From assembly GCF_020165985.1 (NCBI RefSeq), contig NZ_JAIUKZ010000004.1:62001-126000 (forward strand): a DNA stretch of 64,000 bases, in the 5' to 3' direction. This document shows positions 38,508 to 49,239 of the stretch, piece by piece (the first letter of the stretch is position 1; each line of letters starts with the position of its first letter). Source of the stretch: Bacillus sp. RAR_GA_16. Its GTDB lineage: Bacteria; Bacillota; Bacilli; Bacillales; Guptibacillaceae. A program made the position numbers and the translations under genes. Under the pieces are notes generated by a model. The model was not told the DNA's origin. It did not search any database and was given only the letters and a program-made list of their open reading frames with translations.

Positions 38508-39804
38508 TTGAAGATAGAGATGTTTCGTAAGTTGTTGGGTTTAGTTCTCCTTGGATTTTTAGTCGGACTCGGCTTTTCAAAACCAGTACAATTATTTTTA
38601 TCCATTCCAAATGAGATTATCATGTTTGAAGGAGATCAAACGAAAATTTCATCTGTTGTGCCTGCCGTTGCATCACTTGGAACCAATGAAGTAGCAAGTT
38701 TGGATCCACAGGGAAAGGAAATTGCAGTTAACGGCGAGAGAAGCGGTTCAGATATCCTTGATTTAGCTGTTGGAAAGATTCCTGTTAAGAAAGTTGATGT
38801 AAAAGTTCTTCCAGACTTTAAAGTGATCCCAGGCGGACAATCAATAGGGGTTAAGCTAAACACACGAGGTGTTCTAGTTGTAGGTCATCATTTGATTCAC
38901 ACGAATCAGGGGGAATCGGTCACCTGGAGAAATAGCAGACATTCAAGTAGGCGATATTATCACAAAGATAAATGGTCAAGCTGTACAAAAAATGAGTGAC
39001 ATTGGCTCGATTGTTAAGAAAGCTGGAAACAATGGTAACGCCTTAGAAGTAACGATTGTGAGAGAAAATCAAGAACTGAGTAAGAAATTGGTCCCGGTTA
39101 AAGATAAACAAAATGAAGCCTATCGAATTGGATTATATATCCGAGATTCTGCAGCAGGCGTTGGTACATTAACGTTTTATCATCCTGATTCGAAAAAATA
39201 TGGTGCTCTTGGCCATGTGATTTCGGATATGGATACGAAGAAACCAATAGTCGTTAACCGTGGTGAGATATATCCTTCTTCTGTTACTTCAATTGAAAAA
39301 GGAAGTAATGGACATCCTGGTGAAAAGTTAGCAAGGTTTTCTAAAACAGATCAAAAACTTGGTACAATTACGCGAAATAGCCCATTTGGTATTTTTGGCG
39401 AGATGAATAAGGAAGTAAAAAAAGGCATGTATGATCAACCGATGCCAATTGCGCTTTCTCATCAAGTGAAAGAAGGACCTGCAAAAATATTGACGGTAGT
39501 AAAAGGTAGTGAGGTAAAGGAATATGATGTAGAAGTGATCAGTTCAATTCCTCAAAAGTTTCCTGCTACAAAAGGAATGGTTATTAAAGTAACGGATCCA
39601 CAGTTATTAAAAGAAACCGGTGGTATTGTTCAAGGAATGAGTGGAAGTCCCATTATTCAAGATGGAAAAGTGATTGGAGCAGTTACACATGTGTTTGTAA
39701 ATGATTCCACTTCAGGCTATGGCGTTCATATTGAATGGATGTTAGAAGAAGCCGGAATCAATATTTATGAAGAAAGTCGCAATGGGAAGCGAACAGCGAG
39801 CTAA
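38508..39804 (+). CDS. spoIVB: SpoIVB peptidase, one frameshift
   Basis: Forespore-secreted serine peptidase that cuts SpoIVFA and so triggers pro-sigma-K processing. N-terminal membrane/signal segment ([23 protein letters not shown]), PDZ domain in the middle, then an S55 peptidase domain with [15 protein letters not shown] (catalytic His) and [23 protein letters not shown] (catalytic Ser). The frame breaks at about 38914; removing one A from GAATC at 38913-38917 gives [19 protein letters not shown] in the PDZ domain and a 431-residue protein. Another GAATC at 38903-38907 would also restore the frame but fits the family slightly less well. Start taken as TTG 38508 (GAGGAG upstream); ATG 38520 is possible. 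Confidence 0.9.
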
Positions 39805-39828
39805 AAAAGCTCAATGTTCGCTTTCTTT
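39789..39828 (+). terminator. Terminator at the end of spoIVB
   Basis: GCGAACA-GAGC (39789-39801) pairs with GCTC-TGTTCGC (39809-39821) with small bulges, followed by TTTCTTTC. Confidence 0.7.
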
Positions 39829-39864
39829 CGTTTTCAAACCATGATATACTTTGGATGAAGAAAA

Positions 39865-39942
39865 TTCGACAAAATTGAAAGAGAATTCAGATAATGTAGT
39901 TATATGTAGTATATTGAAGGATATTCAAGATTAATGGAGAAT
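39865..39942 (+). promoter_or_regulatory. spo0A control region: 0A box and sigma-H promoter
   Basis: TTCGACA (39865-39871; TGTCGAA on the other strand) is a full 0A box, the Spo0A-P binding site. Downstream, GAAGGATAT (39916-39924) and GGAGAAT (39936-39942) fit the sigma-H -35 (RnAGGAwWW) and -10 (RnnGAATww) boxes with 11 bp between them. This is the Ps promoter arrangement known for B. subtilis spo0A and implies the same self-amplifying switch. Confidence 0.8.
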
Positions 39943-40048
39943 TAATATTGTTTTTAAATGTTTTTAGAAATTTTAGAGGGAATTTATAACTTCCGTTGAA
40001 TTTCTATACTACTACGGTAACCAAACTTGTGGAAGGAGAGACGGAGCC

Positions 40049-40852
40049 GTGCAAAAAATAAAAGTGTGCTTAGCTGATGACAATCGTGAATTGGTTAATT
40101 TGATTGAGGAATATATGTCACGACAAGAGGATATGGAGGTAGTCGGAACCGCTTCCAATGGGCAGGAATGCTTAGAAGTACTTGAAGATCAAGAGCCAGA
40201 TGTGCTTGTGCTTGATATTATCATGCCACATCTAGACGGTCTTGCAGTTCTCGAACGACTAAGAGAAATGAATTACACGTGTAGTGTGATTATGCTTACT
40301 GCATTTGGTCAAGAAGATGTTACGAAGAAAGCTGTTGATTTAGGAGCATCTTACTTTATTCTAAAGCCGTTTGATATGGATAATTTAGCAAGTCACGTCA
40401 GACAGGTTAGTGGCAAGAAAACGACGTTTACAACTACAAATAGCGGATCGTATAAGCGACCGCAGCGAGAAAGTCGTCCAAGAAACCTTGATGCAAGCAT
40501 CACGAGTATTATCCATGAGATTGGTGTGCCGGCACATATTAAAGGTTATATGTACTTAAGAGAAGCCATTACGATGGTTTATAATGACATTGAATTACTT
40601 GGATCGATCACAAAAGTGCTTTATCCTGATATTGCGAAAAAGTTTAATACGACTTCGTCTCGAGTTGAACGCGCGATTCGTCATGCGATTGAAGTTGCTT
40701 GGAGTAGAGGGAATGTAGAGTCAATCTCGAACTTATTTGGTTATACTGTAAGCATGTCGAAAGCAAAGCCGACCAATAGTGAATTCATTGCGATGGTCGC
40801 TGATAAACTACGGATTGAGCATAACATGGATAATTATTCTCATAGCAGATAA
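40049..40852 (+). CDS. spo0A: Sporulation master regulator Spo0A
   Basis: Response regulator that is phosphorylated by the phosphorelay and starts sporulation. 267 residues. Receiver domain: acidic pocket DD (residues about 10-11), phospho-acceptor Asp in [11 protein letters not shown] (about 56), Thr in MLTAFGQ and Lys in ILKPFDMD. The linker and Spo0A C-terminal DNA-binding domain (about 150-267) hold [26 protein letters not shown] and the recognition helix region [20 protein letters not shown]. All activity residues are conserved. Ribosome site GGAAGGAGAG before a GTG start. A single gene between two terminators. Confidence 0.98.
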   Translation: MQKIKVCLADDNRELVNLIEEYMSRQEDMEVVGTASNGQECLEVLEDQEPDVLVLDIIMPHLDGLAVLERLREMNYTCSVIMLTAFGQEDVTKKAVDLGASYFILKPFDMDNLASHVRQVSGKKTTFTTTNSGSYKRPQRESRPRNLDASITSIIHEIGVPAHIKGYMYLREAITMVYNDIELLGSITKVLYPDIAKKFNTTSSRVERAIRHAIEVAWSRGNVESISNLFGYTVSMSKAKPTNSEFIAMVADKLRIEHNMDNYSHSR

Positions 40853-40906
40853 GCCTATTTTTACTTAATGCCTCTTTCATTTATGAAAAAAAGTTTATTA
40901 TTTAAC

Positions 40907-40946
40907 AAAACAAAGCCCCATTCTTTTGAATGGGGCTTTGTTTTTT
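40907..40946. terminator. Bidirectional terminator between spo0A and yqzF
   Basis: AACAAAGCCCCATTC (40909-40923) pairs with GAATGGGGCTTTGTT (40928-40942) around TTTT. It has A runs on the left and T runs on the right. Confidence 0.93.
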
Positions 40947-40953
40947 GTTAAAA

Positions 40954-41193
40954 CTACTGTTTTTTCGAAGAAAATCTTGGCTGTACTTTATTTCGTTTGC
41001 GATCTCTATAAAAAATAAATCCGCCAACGAAGGAAAGACCTGCGATAAGGAAGATGAGACCGAGAATAAATTGAACGACAAGAGAAGTGAACGGTGGATT
41101 TAACAACCCGAAAAGAACATCTCTCATTAATTTAATACCAATAACACCAATGATTCCGGGAATTAAGACAACAAGTAAAGCAACTAACCTCAT
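40954..41193 (-). CDS. yqzF: DUF2627 membrane protein (YqzF-like)
   Basis: 79 residues: two membrane spans (RLVALLVVLIPGIIGVIGIKLM and TSLVVQFILGLIFLIAGLSFVGGFIFY) and a basic tail. Recognised as the DUF2627 family from its sequence and its place between spo0A and bkdR. I prefer the ATG at 41193 (AAAGGGTG upstream) to the more upstream in-frame ATGs at 41217-41220. No known function. Confidence 0.75.
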   Translation of the reverse strand: MRLVALLVVLIPGIIGVIGIKLMRDVLFGLLNPPFTSLVVQFILGLIFLIAGLSFVGGFIFYRDRKRNKVQPRFSSKKQ

Positions 41194-41301
41194 TACTGGT
41201 GCACCCTTTCTACACATCACTAGTGCTATTGTAGCGAAGTCCGGAGGAAGTGTCTATGTATGTCAGCAACTAACAAAACAATGACGATAACCGTGCATGA
41301 T

Positions 41302-41330
41302 TTGTCAAAAATAAAAAATAGCTGTATGAT
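41302..41330 (+). promoter_or_regulatory. Probable bkdR promoter
   Basis: TTGTCA (41302-41307) and TATGAT (41325-41330) with a 17-bp spacer, 45 bp before bkdR. A sigma-A type promoter for the activator gene. Confidence 0.65.
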
Positions 41331-41374
41331 TAGTATGAAATATATTGCATGTATAGGGTGCAGGTGATGAAGAG

Positions 41375-43441
41375 TTGCGAACATGTATGATTGTAGGTGC
41401 TGGAAAAGGCGGAATGGCGCTTTTGGAGATATTGCAGGAAACCAAAATGATGGAAGTTATCGCAATGGTGGATTGTAACCAAGACGCACCTGGTATTCTA
41501 AAGGCTCGTAATAGTGGGATTGATGTGTTTGAAGACTGGAAAGTGGCATTAAAACATTTTGAAATCGATGTCATTGTAGAAGCTACTGGTGACGAAGCTG
41601 TTTTTGAAGAAATAAGAGACATGCGAGAAAAGCATACTGTTTTGATTCCTGGATCAGTAGCAAATATTGTTTTGAAGCTAATCGAAGAGAAAGAAGTGTT
41701 AATTGATACATTGCTTCATCAATCGAAGCAACAAGAAATTATTTTAGATTCGACCCATGATGGAATGATCGCAGTCAATGTCCTTGAGGAAGTAACGTTG
41801 TTTAATCGCAGTGCTGAGAAAATTACTGGGATTAGCAAGGAGGAAGCTGATGGAAAAGTAATTGGATCTCTGATGGCTTCTAGTATGCTCCCTCGAGTTC
41901 TTTCGTCTGGAAAAGCTGAAATTAACCAAGAGCAGCTACTACCAAATGGAAAGAAGATTATTACAACCAGGATACCGATGTTTGACGATGAAGGAAGCCG
42001 AATTGGCGCATTAGCTGTTTTTAAAGACATGACGGCAATCGAGCAAATGGCACAAGAGGTAACAAATTTAAAAAGTATTCAATCAATGCTTGAAGCCATT
42101 ATACAATCATCCGACGAAGCCATTTCAGTTGTAGATGAAAACGGTAAAGGACTTATGATTAATCCAGCTTATACAAGGTTAACGGGTCTTACCCGTGAAG
42201 AGGTTATAGGCAAACCCGCAAATACGGATATTTCTGAAGGGGAAAGCATGCATATGCGTGTGCTTAGAACGAGAAAGCCAGTGCGCGGGGTGCAGATGAA
42301 AGTTGGTCCGAAAAGAAGAGAAGTTGTTGTCAATGTTTCGCCTGTTATTGTTGATGGACGTTTGAAAGGAAGTGTAGGGGTTATTCATGATATATCAGAA
42401 TTACACTCTTTGAATAACCAATTACAACGAGCCAGACAAATTATTCGAACGTTAGAAGCAAAGTATTCCTTCGAAGATATTATAGGGAAATCAGATGAAA
42501 TGACGTTTTCTGTTCAGCAAGCTAAACTAGCTGCCTCTACTCCAGCGACCGTTCTTCTTCGCGGGGAATCTGGTACAGGGAAAGAATTATTTGCGCATGC
42601 CATACATAATGCAAGTGATCGTAAATATAACAAATTTGTTAGGGTGAATTGCGCGGCGATTTCTGAATCCCTATTTGAAAGTGAACTTTTTGGTTATGAG
42701 GATGGAGCGTTTTCAGGTGCCAGGCAAGGTGGTAAACGAGGGCTTTTCGAGGAAGCGAACGGTGGAAGTATCTTTTTAGATGAAATTGGGGAAGTATCGT
42801 TAGGGACGCAGGCGAAACTCCTTCGCGTACTTCAGGAACGAGAAATAGTACGAGTAGGTGGGGCGAAGCCAATTTCAATTAATGTAAGAATCATCGCAGC
42901 AACGAATGCGAAGCTTGAAAAAAGAATAATCGATGGTTCGTTTAGGGAAGATTTATATTATCGATTAAATCGGCTGCCGATTCAAATAGCTCCACTGAGA
43001 CAACGGAAAGAAGATATTGCGGCACTTGCGAAGCATTTACTTACAAAAATCAATCAAGATTATGGAAGAAATGTGAGAGGGATAACCCCGGCAGCAGTGG
43101 ACTATTTAAAATCTTATGATTGGCCAGGTAACGTTAGGGAATTTGAGAACGTTTTGGGAAGAATTGTGATTCATATGGATGTTTCAGAAACGATGATCGA
43201 TTTGCGCCACCTTCCTTCGTTATTAAGTGAAAAGAAAGATGCTGAACTGCTGTCTGTCGAACGAACACCTGATAAAATGCTATCTCAGTTAGTGGATGAA
43301 TTTGAAAAGAAAACAATTCGACAGACGCTTGAACTTTATGAGGGAAATAAGACAGCGACAGCCAGAGCGTTAGGTGTCTCTCTTCGTAACCTGTATTATA
43401 AAATGGAGAAACACGGAATTGAAAAATCTAGCATGCAATAA
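41375..43441 (+). CDS. bkdR: BkdR, sigma-54-dependent activator
   Basis: 688-residue enhancer-binding protein that turns on the bkd operon. Domains: an N-terminal Rossmann-like NAD/NADP-type fold ([16 protein letters not shown], residues 5-20, extending to about 115); two PAS domains (about 120-225 and 235-345); the AAA+ sigma-54 domain with Walker A GESGTGKE (about 389), the GAFTGA loop in the variant GAFSGA ([18 protein letters not shown]) and Walker [12 protein letters not shown]; and a C-terminal Fis-type helix-turn-helix ([24 protein letters not shown]). TTG start at 41375 with AGGTGAT upstream. Directly before its target, which has a clear sigma-54 promoter at 43511. Confidence 0.93.
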   Translation: MRTCMIVGAGKGGMALLEILQETKMMEVIAMVDCNQDAPGILKARNSGIDVFEDWKVALKHFEIDVIVEATGDEAVFEEIRDMREKHTVLIPGSVANIVLKLIEEKEVLIDTLLHQSKQQEIILDSTHDGMIAVNVLEEVTLFNRSAEKITGISKEEADGKVIGSLMASSMLPRVLSSGKAEINQEQLLPNGKKIITTRIPMFDDEGSRIGALAVFKDMTAIEQMAQEVTNLKSIQSMLEAIIQSSDEAISVVDENGKGLMINPAYTRLTGLTREEVIGKPANTDISEGESMHMRVLRTRKPVRGVQMKVGPKRREVVVNVSPVIVDGRLKGSVGVIHDISELHSLNNQLQRARQIIRTLEAKYSFEDIIGKSDEMTFSVQQAKLAASTPATVLLRGESGTGKELFAHAIHNASDRKYNKFVRVNCAAISESLFESELFGYEDGAFSGARQGGKRGLFEEANGGSIFLDEIGEVSLGTQAKLLRVLQEREIVRVGGAKPISINVRIIAATNAKLEKRIIDGSFREDLYYRLNRLPIQIAPLRQRKEDIAALAKHLLTKINQDYGRNVRGITPAAVDYLKSYDWPGNVREFENVLGRIVIHMDVSETMIDLRHLPSLLSEKKDAELLSVERTPDKMLSQLVDEFEKKTIRQTLELYEGNKTATARALGVSLRNLYYKMEKHGIEKSSMQ

Positions 43442-43510
43442 CTTGCGTGGTTTGCAAATTGTTGCATAGTTAATTCAACTCAAAACCCAGTCACATTAAG
43501 AAGTTAAAAT

Positions 43511-43526
43511 TGGCACGGAACTTGCA
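43511..43526 (+). promoter_or_regulatory. Sigma-54 (SigL) promoter of the bkd operon
   Basis: TGGCACGGAACTTGCA matches the -24/-12 consensus, with GG at 43512-43513 and GC at 43524-43525 ten bases later. It lies 33 bp before ptb, directly after bkdR. Confidence 0.95.
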
Positions 43527-43558
43527 TAATAGTATGATGGCGTAAAAGGAGGACACCG

Positions 43559-44455
43559 ATGAATCTAGAACAACTTGTGAATGATCTATCCAAACAGCCT
43601 AACAAAACAGTTGCCCTTGCTGCTGCTGCAGATAAAGGAGTGATTGAAGCAGTTCGTAAAGCGATTAACATGCAGCTTGCTTCATTCATCCTATACGGTG
43701 ACGAGCACGAAATGAAACAAATGTTAGCCGATGAGGGATTAATTGAGTCACCATTCCTTCAAATTGTCCACGTGGAATCAGAGCAAGAGGCTTCAACATT
43801 GGCTGTTAAAGCAGTTAGAAATGGAGAGGCCGATGTGTTGATGAAAGGGATGGTCTCCACCTCAGTGATTTTAAAGGAAGTATTGAATAAAGAATATGGT
43901 TTGCGAAAAGGGAAAGTCCTTTCTCACGTAGCTGCTTTTGATATCGAAGGCTACGAGAGGCTAATTTTTGTAACAGATTCCGGCATGAATATTGAACCAG
44001 ATTTAACGCAAAAGGTTGAAATTGTTAAGAATGCAGTTTCAATTGCAAGAAGCATTGGAATTGAGCAGCCCAAAGTTGTCCCGCTGGCTGCAGTAGAAGT
44101 CGTAAACCCTGCTATGCCAGCAACACTTGATGCTTCGGCCCTTACACAAATGAATAAAAGGGGCCAGATTTCTGACTGCTTAATTGATGGGCCACTAGCA
44201 TTGGATAATGCTATTTCCGAAAGAGCAGCAGAACAAAAAGGAATACACAGTGAAGTAGCTGGAAAAGCAGACATTCTTCTTGTTCCTTCTATTGAAGTGG
44301 GGAATGCACTTTATAAATCACTCGTCTACTTTGCACAGGCAAAAGTAGGAGGAGTCATTGCAGGCGCTAAAGCACCGATTGTCTTAACTTCTCGAGCAGA
44401 TAGTTCAGAAAGTAAAGTATATAGTATCGCACTCGCAGTAAGTTCAGCGAAATAA
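43559..44455 (+). CDS. ptb: Phosphate butyryl/branched-acyltransferase
   Basis: Converts branched acyl-CoA plus phosphate to acyl phosphate, so that buk can make ATP. 298 residues of the phosphotransacetylase/phosphotransbutyrylase family. MNLEQLVNDL, PNKTVALAAAADKGVIEAVRKA, ADVLMKGMVSTSVILKEVLN, FVTDSGMNIEPDLTQKVEIV and SGLDP-type positions (LIDGPLALDNAIS) are visible. First gene of the operon ptb-bcd-buk-lpdV-bkdAA-bkdAB-bkdB, in the B. subtilis order. Confidence 0.93.
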   Translation: MNLEQLVNDLSKQPNKTVALAAAADKGVIEAVRKAINMQLASFILYGDEHEMKQMLADEGLIESPFLQIVHVESEQEASTLAVKAVRNGEADVLMKGMVSTSVILKEVLNKEYGLRKGKVLSHVAAFDIEGYERLIFVTDSGMNIEPDLTQKVEIVKNAVSIARSIGIEQPKVVPLAAVEVVNPAMPATLDASALTQMNKRGQISDCLIDGPLALDNAISERAAEQKGIHSEVAGKADILLVPSIEVGNALYKSLVYFAQAKVGGVIAGAKAPIVLTSRADSSESKVYSIALAVSSAK

Positions 44456-44486
44456 TTTAAGAAGATAACAGAGAGGAAGATTACTT

Positions 44487-45584
44487 ATGGAACTTTTTAC
44501 TTATATGGAGAAATACGATTATGAACAAGTGGTTGTTTGTCAGGATAAAGCATCAGGATTAAAAGCAATTATTGCGATTCATGATACAACTCTTGGGCCA
44601 GCACTTGGTGGAACAAGAATGTGGACATACGCTTCTGAAGAAGCTGCATTTGAGGATGCACTTCGTCTAGCAAAAGGAATGACTTATAAGAATGCGGCTG
44701 CAGGTTTAAATCTTGGAGGAGGAAAAACGGTTATTATTGGGGATCCTCGCAAAGATAAAAATGAAGCCATGTTCCGAGCGTTTGGCCGTTACATTCAAGG
44801 ACTAAACGGTCGATACATTACAGCTGAAGATGTGGGTACCACTGTTCAAGACATGGATACAATTCATGAAGAAACAGAATATGTAACTGGTATTTCACCT
44901 GCGTTTGGATCTTCAGGTAATCCGTCTCCCGTTACTGCTTATGGGGTTTATGTAGGAATGAAAGCAGCAGCGAAAGAAGCATTTGGTACTGATTCATTAC
45001 AAGGGAAAACAGTAGCTGTTCAGGGTGTTGGGAATGTAGCGTATAACCTTTGCAAACACCTTCATGAAGAAGGAGCTTCTCTAGTCGTAACTGATATCAA
45101 CAAAGAATCAGTTGATCGTGCTGTAACAGACTTTGGTGCAAAAGCAGTAGATCCGGATGATATTTATGATGTGGATTGCGATATTTTCGCTCCGTGTGCA
45201 CTTGGTGCCATTATTAATGACGATACAATCAATAGAATTAAAGCAAAAGTGATTGCAGGTGCAGCAAACAATCAGCTTCGTGAAACCACACATGGGGATC
45301 AAATTCACGAAATGGGTATTGTTTATGCGCCGGACTATGTTATTAACGCTGGTGGCGTGATTAACGTTGCAGATGAGCTTTATGGCTATAATCGCGATCG
45401 TGCAATGAAACGTGTTGATGGAATTTATGACACGATTTCAAAAGTAATTGAGATTTCAAAACGCGATGGCATCCCAACATATGCTGCAGCAGACCGCCTT
45501 GCTGAAGAAAGAATTGAACAAATGAAGCAATCAAGAAGTCAATTCTTAATGAACTCTCAGCATATTTTAGGTCAGCGTAGATAA
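44487..45584 (+). CDS. bcd: Branched-chain amino acid (leucine) dehydrogenase
   Basis: NAD-dependent oxidative deamination of leucine, valine and isoleucine to keto acids, the substrates of the BKD complex. 365 residues of the Glu/Leu/Phe/Val dehydrogenase family: [23 protein letters not shown], catalytic Lys in [24 protein letters not shown], then the NAD-binding domain [30 protein letters not shown] site before the ATG. In the operon, 31 bp after ptb and 14 bp before buk. Confidence 0.95.
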   Translation: MELFTYMEKYDYEQVVVCQDKASGLKAIIAIHDTTLGPALGGTRMWTYASEEAAFEDALRLAKGMTYKNAAAGLNLGGGKTVIIGDPRKDKNEAMFRAFGRYIQGLNGRYITAEDVGTTVQDMDTIHEETEYVTGISPAFGSSGNPSPVTAYGVYVGMKAAAKEAFGTDSLQGKTVAVQGVGNVAYNLCKHLHEEGASLVVTDINKESVDRAVTDFGAKAVDPDDIYDVDCDIFAPCALGAIINDDTINRIKAKVIAGAANNQLRETTHGDQIHEMGIVYAPDYVINAGGVINVADELYGYNRDRAMKRVDGIYDTISKVIEISKRDGIPTYAAADRLAEERIEQMKQSRSQFLMNSQHILGQRR

Positions 45585-45598
45585 ACGGAGGGTTCGGA

Positions 45599-46702
45599 GT
45601 GACAGATAACGTATATCGACTTCTCGTAATCAATCCTGGATCAACATCCACGAAAATAGGCGTTTTTGATAATGAACGTGCCGTATTTGAGAAATCATTA
45701 CGGCACGATACAGATGAAATTAACCAGTTTAAATCCATCATTGATCAATATGAGTTTAGGAAGAACACAATCCTTGAAGCTTTAGATGAAGAAGATATTA
45801 ACATTTCGAGACTGTCTGCTGTGGTAGGACGTGGAGGATTATTGCGCCCAATTGAAGGTGGAACGTATGCGGTTAATGAGCGTATGCTTGAAGATCTGCG
45901 TAATGGTTTTTCAGGTGAACATGCTTCCAATTTAGGGGGAATAATTGCTTTTGAAATTGCTGAACAGCTCAATATTCCCTCCTTTATAGTAGACCCTGTC
46001 GTTGTAGATGAATTGCAAGATGTTGCACGTCTTTCTGGAGTGCCAGAAATTGAACGCAAAAGTATTTTCCATGCTTTAAACCAAAAAGCAGTAGCAAGAC
46101 GAGTGGCTTCTCAATTAAACAGTAAATATGAAGACCTTAACCTTATCGTCACTCATATGGGTGGCGGGATAACCGTTGGGGCCCATCGTAAAGGAAAAGT
46201 CGTGGATGTGAATAATGGGTTGCATGGTGAAGGGCCATTCTCACCAGAACGGGCTGGTACAGTTCCTGTTGGTGATCTTGTCGCGATGTGTTTTTCCGGA
46301 GAGTATTACGCTGATGAGATCATGAAGAAGCTTGTTGGACAAGCAGGGTACGTTGGTTATCTTGGTACAAACGATGCCGTGAAAGTTGAACAGCGAATTC
46401 ATAATGGAGATGAGAAAGCGAAACTAATCTTCGATGCCATGGCGTATCAGGTAGCTAAAGAGATCGGGGCCGCGAGTGCTGTTCTGGCAGGAGAAGTGGA
46501 TGCGATTGTTTTAACAGGTGGACTTGCCTATGGAAAACAATTTGTTTCTCAAATTACTGATCAGATCAAATGGATTGCTGATGTACTCGTTCACCCGGGT
46601 GAAAATGAGCTTCAGGCTCTTGCTGAAGGTGGATTGCGAGTGTTAAGAGAAGAAGAACAGGCGAAAGTTTACCCAGTTACTTCAATTGAATCGATCGTCT
46701 AG
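45599..46702 (+). CDS. buk: Branched-chain acyl (butyrate) kinase
   Basis: Transfers phosphate from acyl phosphate to ADP, yielding free short-chain acid and ATP. 367 residues of the acetate/butyrate kinase family: [17 protein letters not shown] (phosphate loop), [46 protein letters not shown] and [19 protein letters not shown] start at 45599 after GGAGGG. It completes the substrate-level phosphorylation branch with ptb. Confidence 0.94.
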   Translation: MTDNVYRLLVINPGSTSTKIGVFDNERAVFEKSLRHDTDEINQFKSIIDQYEFRKNTILEALDEEDINISRLSAVVGRGGLLRPIEGGTYAVNERMLEDLRNGFSGEHASNLGGIIAFEIAEQLNIPSFIVDPVVVDELQDVARLSGVPEIERKSIFHALNQKAVARRVASQLNSKYEDLNLIVTHMGGGITVGAHRKGKVVDVNNGLHGEGPFSPERAGTVPVGDLVAMCFSGEYYADEIMKKLVGQAGYVGYLGTNDAVKVEQRIHNGDEKAKLIFDAMAYQVAKEIGAASAVLAGEVDAIVLTGGLAYGKQFVSQITDQIKWIADVLVHPGENELQALAEGGLRVLREEEQAKVYPVTSIESIV

Positions 46703-46782
46703 TCCTTGTGTGAAAATTGATGCGGGGCGTATCTTGTTTATGAAAAAAAGTGGAATAAAACGTTGGACAAAGGAGAATTTGA

Positions 46783-48204
46783 ATGGCTGAAGAATATGAT
46801 CTTGTCATAATGGGTGGAGGTACTGGAGGCTATGTAGCTGCCATTCGTGCTTCCCAGTTAGGTCTAAAAACGGCAATTGTTGAAAAACGTGAACTGGGTG
46901 GTACATGTTTGCATCGTGGCTGTATTCCAAGTAAAGCATTACTTCGCAGTGCTGAAGTTTATGCCACCGCGAAGCATGGCGAAAAATTTGGTGTCATGGC
47001 AAAGGAAATTGCATTAGACTTTAAAAAAGTTCAAGAACGAAAGCAAGGCATTGTTGATCAGCTTCATAATGGTGTAAAGCATCTTATGAAACAAGGAAAA
47101 ATAGATGTGTTTGAAGGATTCGGTCGTATTCTTGGACCATCCATATTCTCTCCAATGCCTGGAACAGTTTCAGTTGAGATGAATAATGGGGAAGAAAATG
47201 AAATGTTGATTCCTAAAAACGTTATTATTGCAACTGGATCAAAACCACGTACGCTTCCAGGACTTGAGGTAGATGGCGAGTATGTGATGACTTCAGATGA
47301 AGCTCTTCGAATGGAAAGCCTCCCTAGTTCTATCATCATTGTTGGTGGTGGCGTCATAGGGATTGAATGGGCATCGATGCTTGTTGATTTTGGCGTAGAA
47401 GTTACTGTGCTCGAATATGCTGACCGCATTGTACCAACAGAAGACAAAGATATCTCTAAAGAAGCACACAAGCTTATGAAGAAAAAAGGTATTAAGTTGT
47501 TTACTGGTGCAAAAGTGATGGGTGATTCTTTAACAAAAGATCAGGGTGTCTCCATTCAAGCGGAACATGAGGGAGAAACAAAAACATTTACGGCAGATAA
47601 GATGCTTGTATCGGTAGGAAGAGAAGCAAACGTGAAAAACATCGGTCTTGAAAACACAACGATTGAAGTAGATAAAGGCGTCATCCAAACCAACGAATAC
47701 TATCAAACAAAAGAATCTCATATTTATGCGATCGGTGATGTAATCGGTGGTATGCAGCTTGCGCATGTGGCTTCACATGAAGGGATTACAGCTGTAGAAC
47801 ATTTAGCGGATCAAGATCCTGAACCAATTGATTATACACAGGTCTCTAGTTGTATTTATAGCAGTCCAGAAATGGCAAGTGTTGGGTTAACCGAAGCCCA
47901 AGCAAAAGAAAAGGGACATAATGTGAAAATTGGTAAGTTTCCTTTTAAAGCCATTGGAAAAGCGCTTGTATTTGGTGAATCTGATGGGTTTGTGAAGATT
48001 GTAGCGGATGCAGATAATGAGGATCTTCTAGGTGTACATATGATTGGACCTCATGTAACGGATATGATTTCTGAAGCAGGTTTAGCAAAAGTTCTTGATG
48101 CTGCTTCATGGGAAGTAGCCCATACCATTCATCCTCACCCTACACTTTCAGAAGCAATCGGTGAAGCGGCACTTGCAGTCGATGGGAAAGCAATTCATTC
48201 TTAA
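46783..48204 (+). CDS. lpdV: Dihydrolipoyl dehydrogenase, E3 of the BKD complex
   Basis: Re-oxidises the lipoyl groups of BkdB with FAD and NAD+. 473 residues. FAD site VIMGGGTGGYVAAIRASQLG, redox disulfide GGTCLHRGCIPSKALL (two Cys about 42 and 47), NAD site IVGGGVIGIEWASMLVDFG, and the C-terminal dimer motif HTIHPHPTLSEAIGEAA with the catalytic His-Glu pair. 80 bp separates it from buk, but no terminator is obvious. Confidence 0.95.
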   Translation: MAEEYDLVIMGGGTGGYVAAIRASQLGLKTAIVEKRELGGTCLHRGCIPSKALLRSAEVYATAKHGEKFGVMAKEIALDFKKVQERKQGIVDQLHNGVKHLMKQGKIDVFEGFGRILGPSIFSPMPGTVSVEMNNGEENEMLIPKNVIIATGSKPRTLPGLEVDGEYVMTSDEALRMESLPSSIIIVGGGVIGIEWASMLVDFGVEVTVLEYADRIVPTEDKDISKEAHKLMKKKGIKLFTGAKVMGDSLTKDQGVSIQAEHEGETKTFTADKMLVSVGREANVKNIGLENTTIEVDKGVIQTNEYYQTKESHIYAIGDVIGGMQLAHVASHEGITAVEHLADQDPEPIDYTQVSSCIYSSPEMASVGLTEAQAKEKGHNVKIGKFPFKAIGKALVFGESDGFVKIVADADNEDLLGVHMIGPHVTDMISEAGLAKVLDAASWEVAHTIHPHPTLSEAIGEAALAVDGKAIHS

Positions 48205-48231
48205 TAAAAGGTTTATTTAAGGAGGTTAAAC

Positions 48232-49227
48232 ATGATGGCTGAAAATCGTCATGAAGCATTAGGGCTTTCAGATGAAAGAGTTCTTAAAATGTTTGAAACA
48301 ATGTTAATGGCTCGAAAGATAGATGAGCGCATGTGGTTACTTAACCGCGCTGGTAAAATTCCATTCGTTATTTCTTGTCAGGGTCAAGAAGCGGCACAGG
48401 TCGGATCTGCATTTGCAATGGATCCAGAGAAGGATTTTGTTGCACCATATTATCGTGATATGGGGGTAGTCCTTTCTTTTGGCATGACTGCAAAAGACTT
48501 AATGCTTTCAGGTTTTGCAAAAGCGGAAGATCCAAACTCAGCTGGTCGTCAAATGCCTGGTCACTTTGGTCAGAAGAAGAATAATATCATTACAGGTTCT
48601 TCACCTGTAACAACTCAAGTCCCTCATGCTGTTGGTTTTGCTCTAGCTGGCCGTATGGAAGGTAAAGACCTTGTTACATTCTGTTCGTTTGGTGAAGGAT
48701 CATCTAATCAAGGTGATTTTCATGAAGCAGCGAACTTTGCAGGAGTGCATAAGTTACCCGTCTTATTTGTATGTGAAAATAATAAATACGCTATTTCCGT
48801 ACCGGTTTCAAAGCAGTTAGCTTGTGAGAAAGTGTCTGATCGCGCGATTGGGTATGGTATGCCAGGCGTTACGGTTGATGGGAATGATCCTCTTGCCGTC
48901 TATGAAGCTGCAAAAGAAGCAGTAGAAAGAGGGCGTCGTGGAGATGGGCCAACATTAATTGAGACTGTTTCTTATCGTTTAACCCCACACTCAAGTGATG
49001 ACGATGATCGCGCGTATCGCACACGTGAAGAAGTAGAAGAAGCGAAGAAAAAGGATGCTATCATTACGTTTGCGGCATATTTAAAAGAAGTTGGCGTTCT
49101 GACGGATGACATTGAGAAAGAAATTCATGAACGTGTTCAAAAAGAAGTAGATGAAGCTACAGAGTACGCAGAAAATGCGGATTATGCACCGGCTGAAGAT
49201 GCAATGAAGCATGTATACGGAGAGTAA
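48232..49227 (+). CDS. bkdAA: 2-oxoisovalerate dehydrogenase E1 alpha subunit
   Basis: Thiamine-diphosphate subunit of the branched-chain keto acid dehydrogenase. 331 residues. GQEAAQVGSAFAM, YYRDMGVVLSFG, the TPP motif FGEGSSNQGDFHEAANFAGVHKLPVLFVCENN, and the phosphorylation-loop equivalent YRLTPHSSDDDDRAYR with its conserved His are present. An AAGGAGG precedes two adjacent ATG codons. Works as an alpha2beta2 tetramer with BkdAB, whose gene is 12 bp downstream. Confidence 0.96.
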   Translation: MMAENRHEALGLSDERVLKMFETMLMARKIDERMWLLNRAGKIPFVISCQGQEAAQVGSAFAMDPEKDFVAPYYRDMGVVLSFGMTAKDLMLSGFAKAEDPNSAGRQMPGHFGQKKNNIITGSSPVTTQVPHAVGFALAGRMEGKDLVTFCSFGEGSSNQGDFHEAANFAGVHKLPVLFVCENNKYAISVPVSKQLACEKVSDRAIGYGMPGVTVDGNDPLAVYEAAKEAVERGRRGDGPTLIETVSYRLTPHSSDDDDRAYRTREEVEEAKKKDAIITFAAYLKEVGVLTDDIEKEIHERVQKEVDEATEYAENADYAPAEDAMKHVYGE

Positions 49228-49239
49228 GGAGGAACCATT

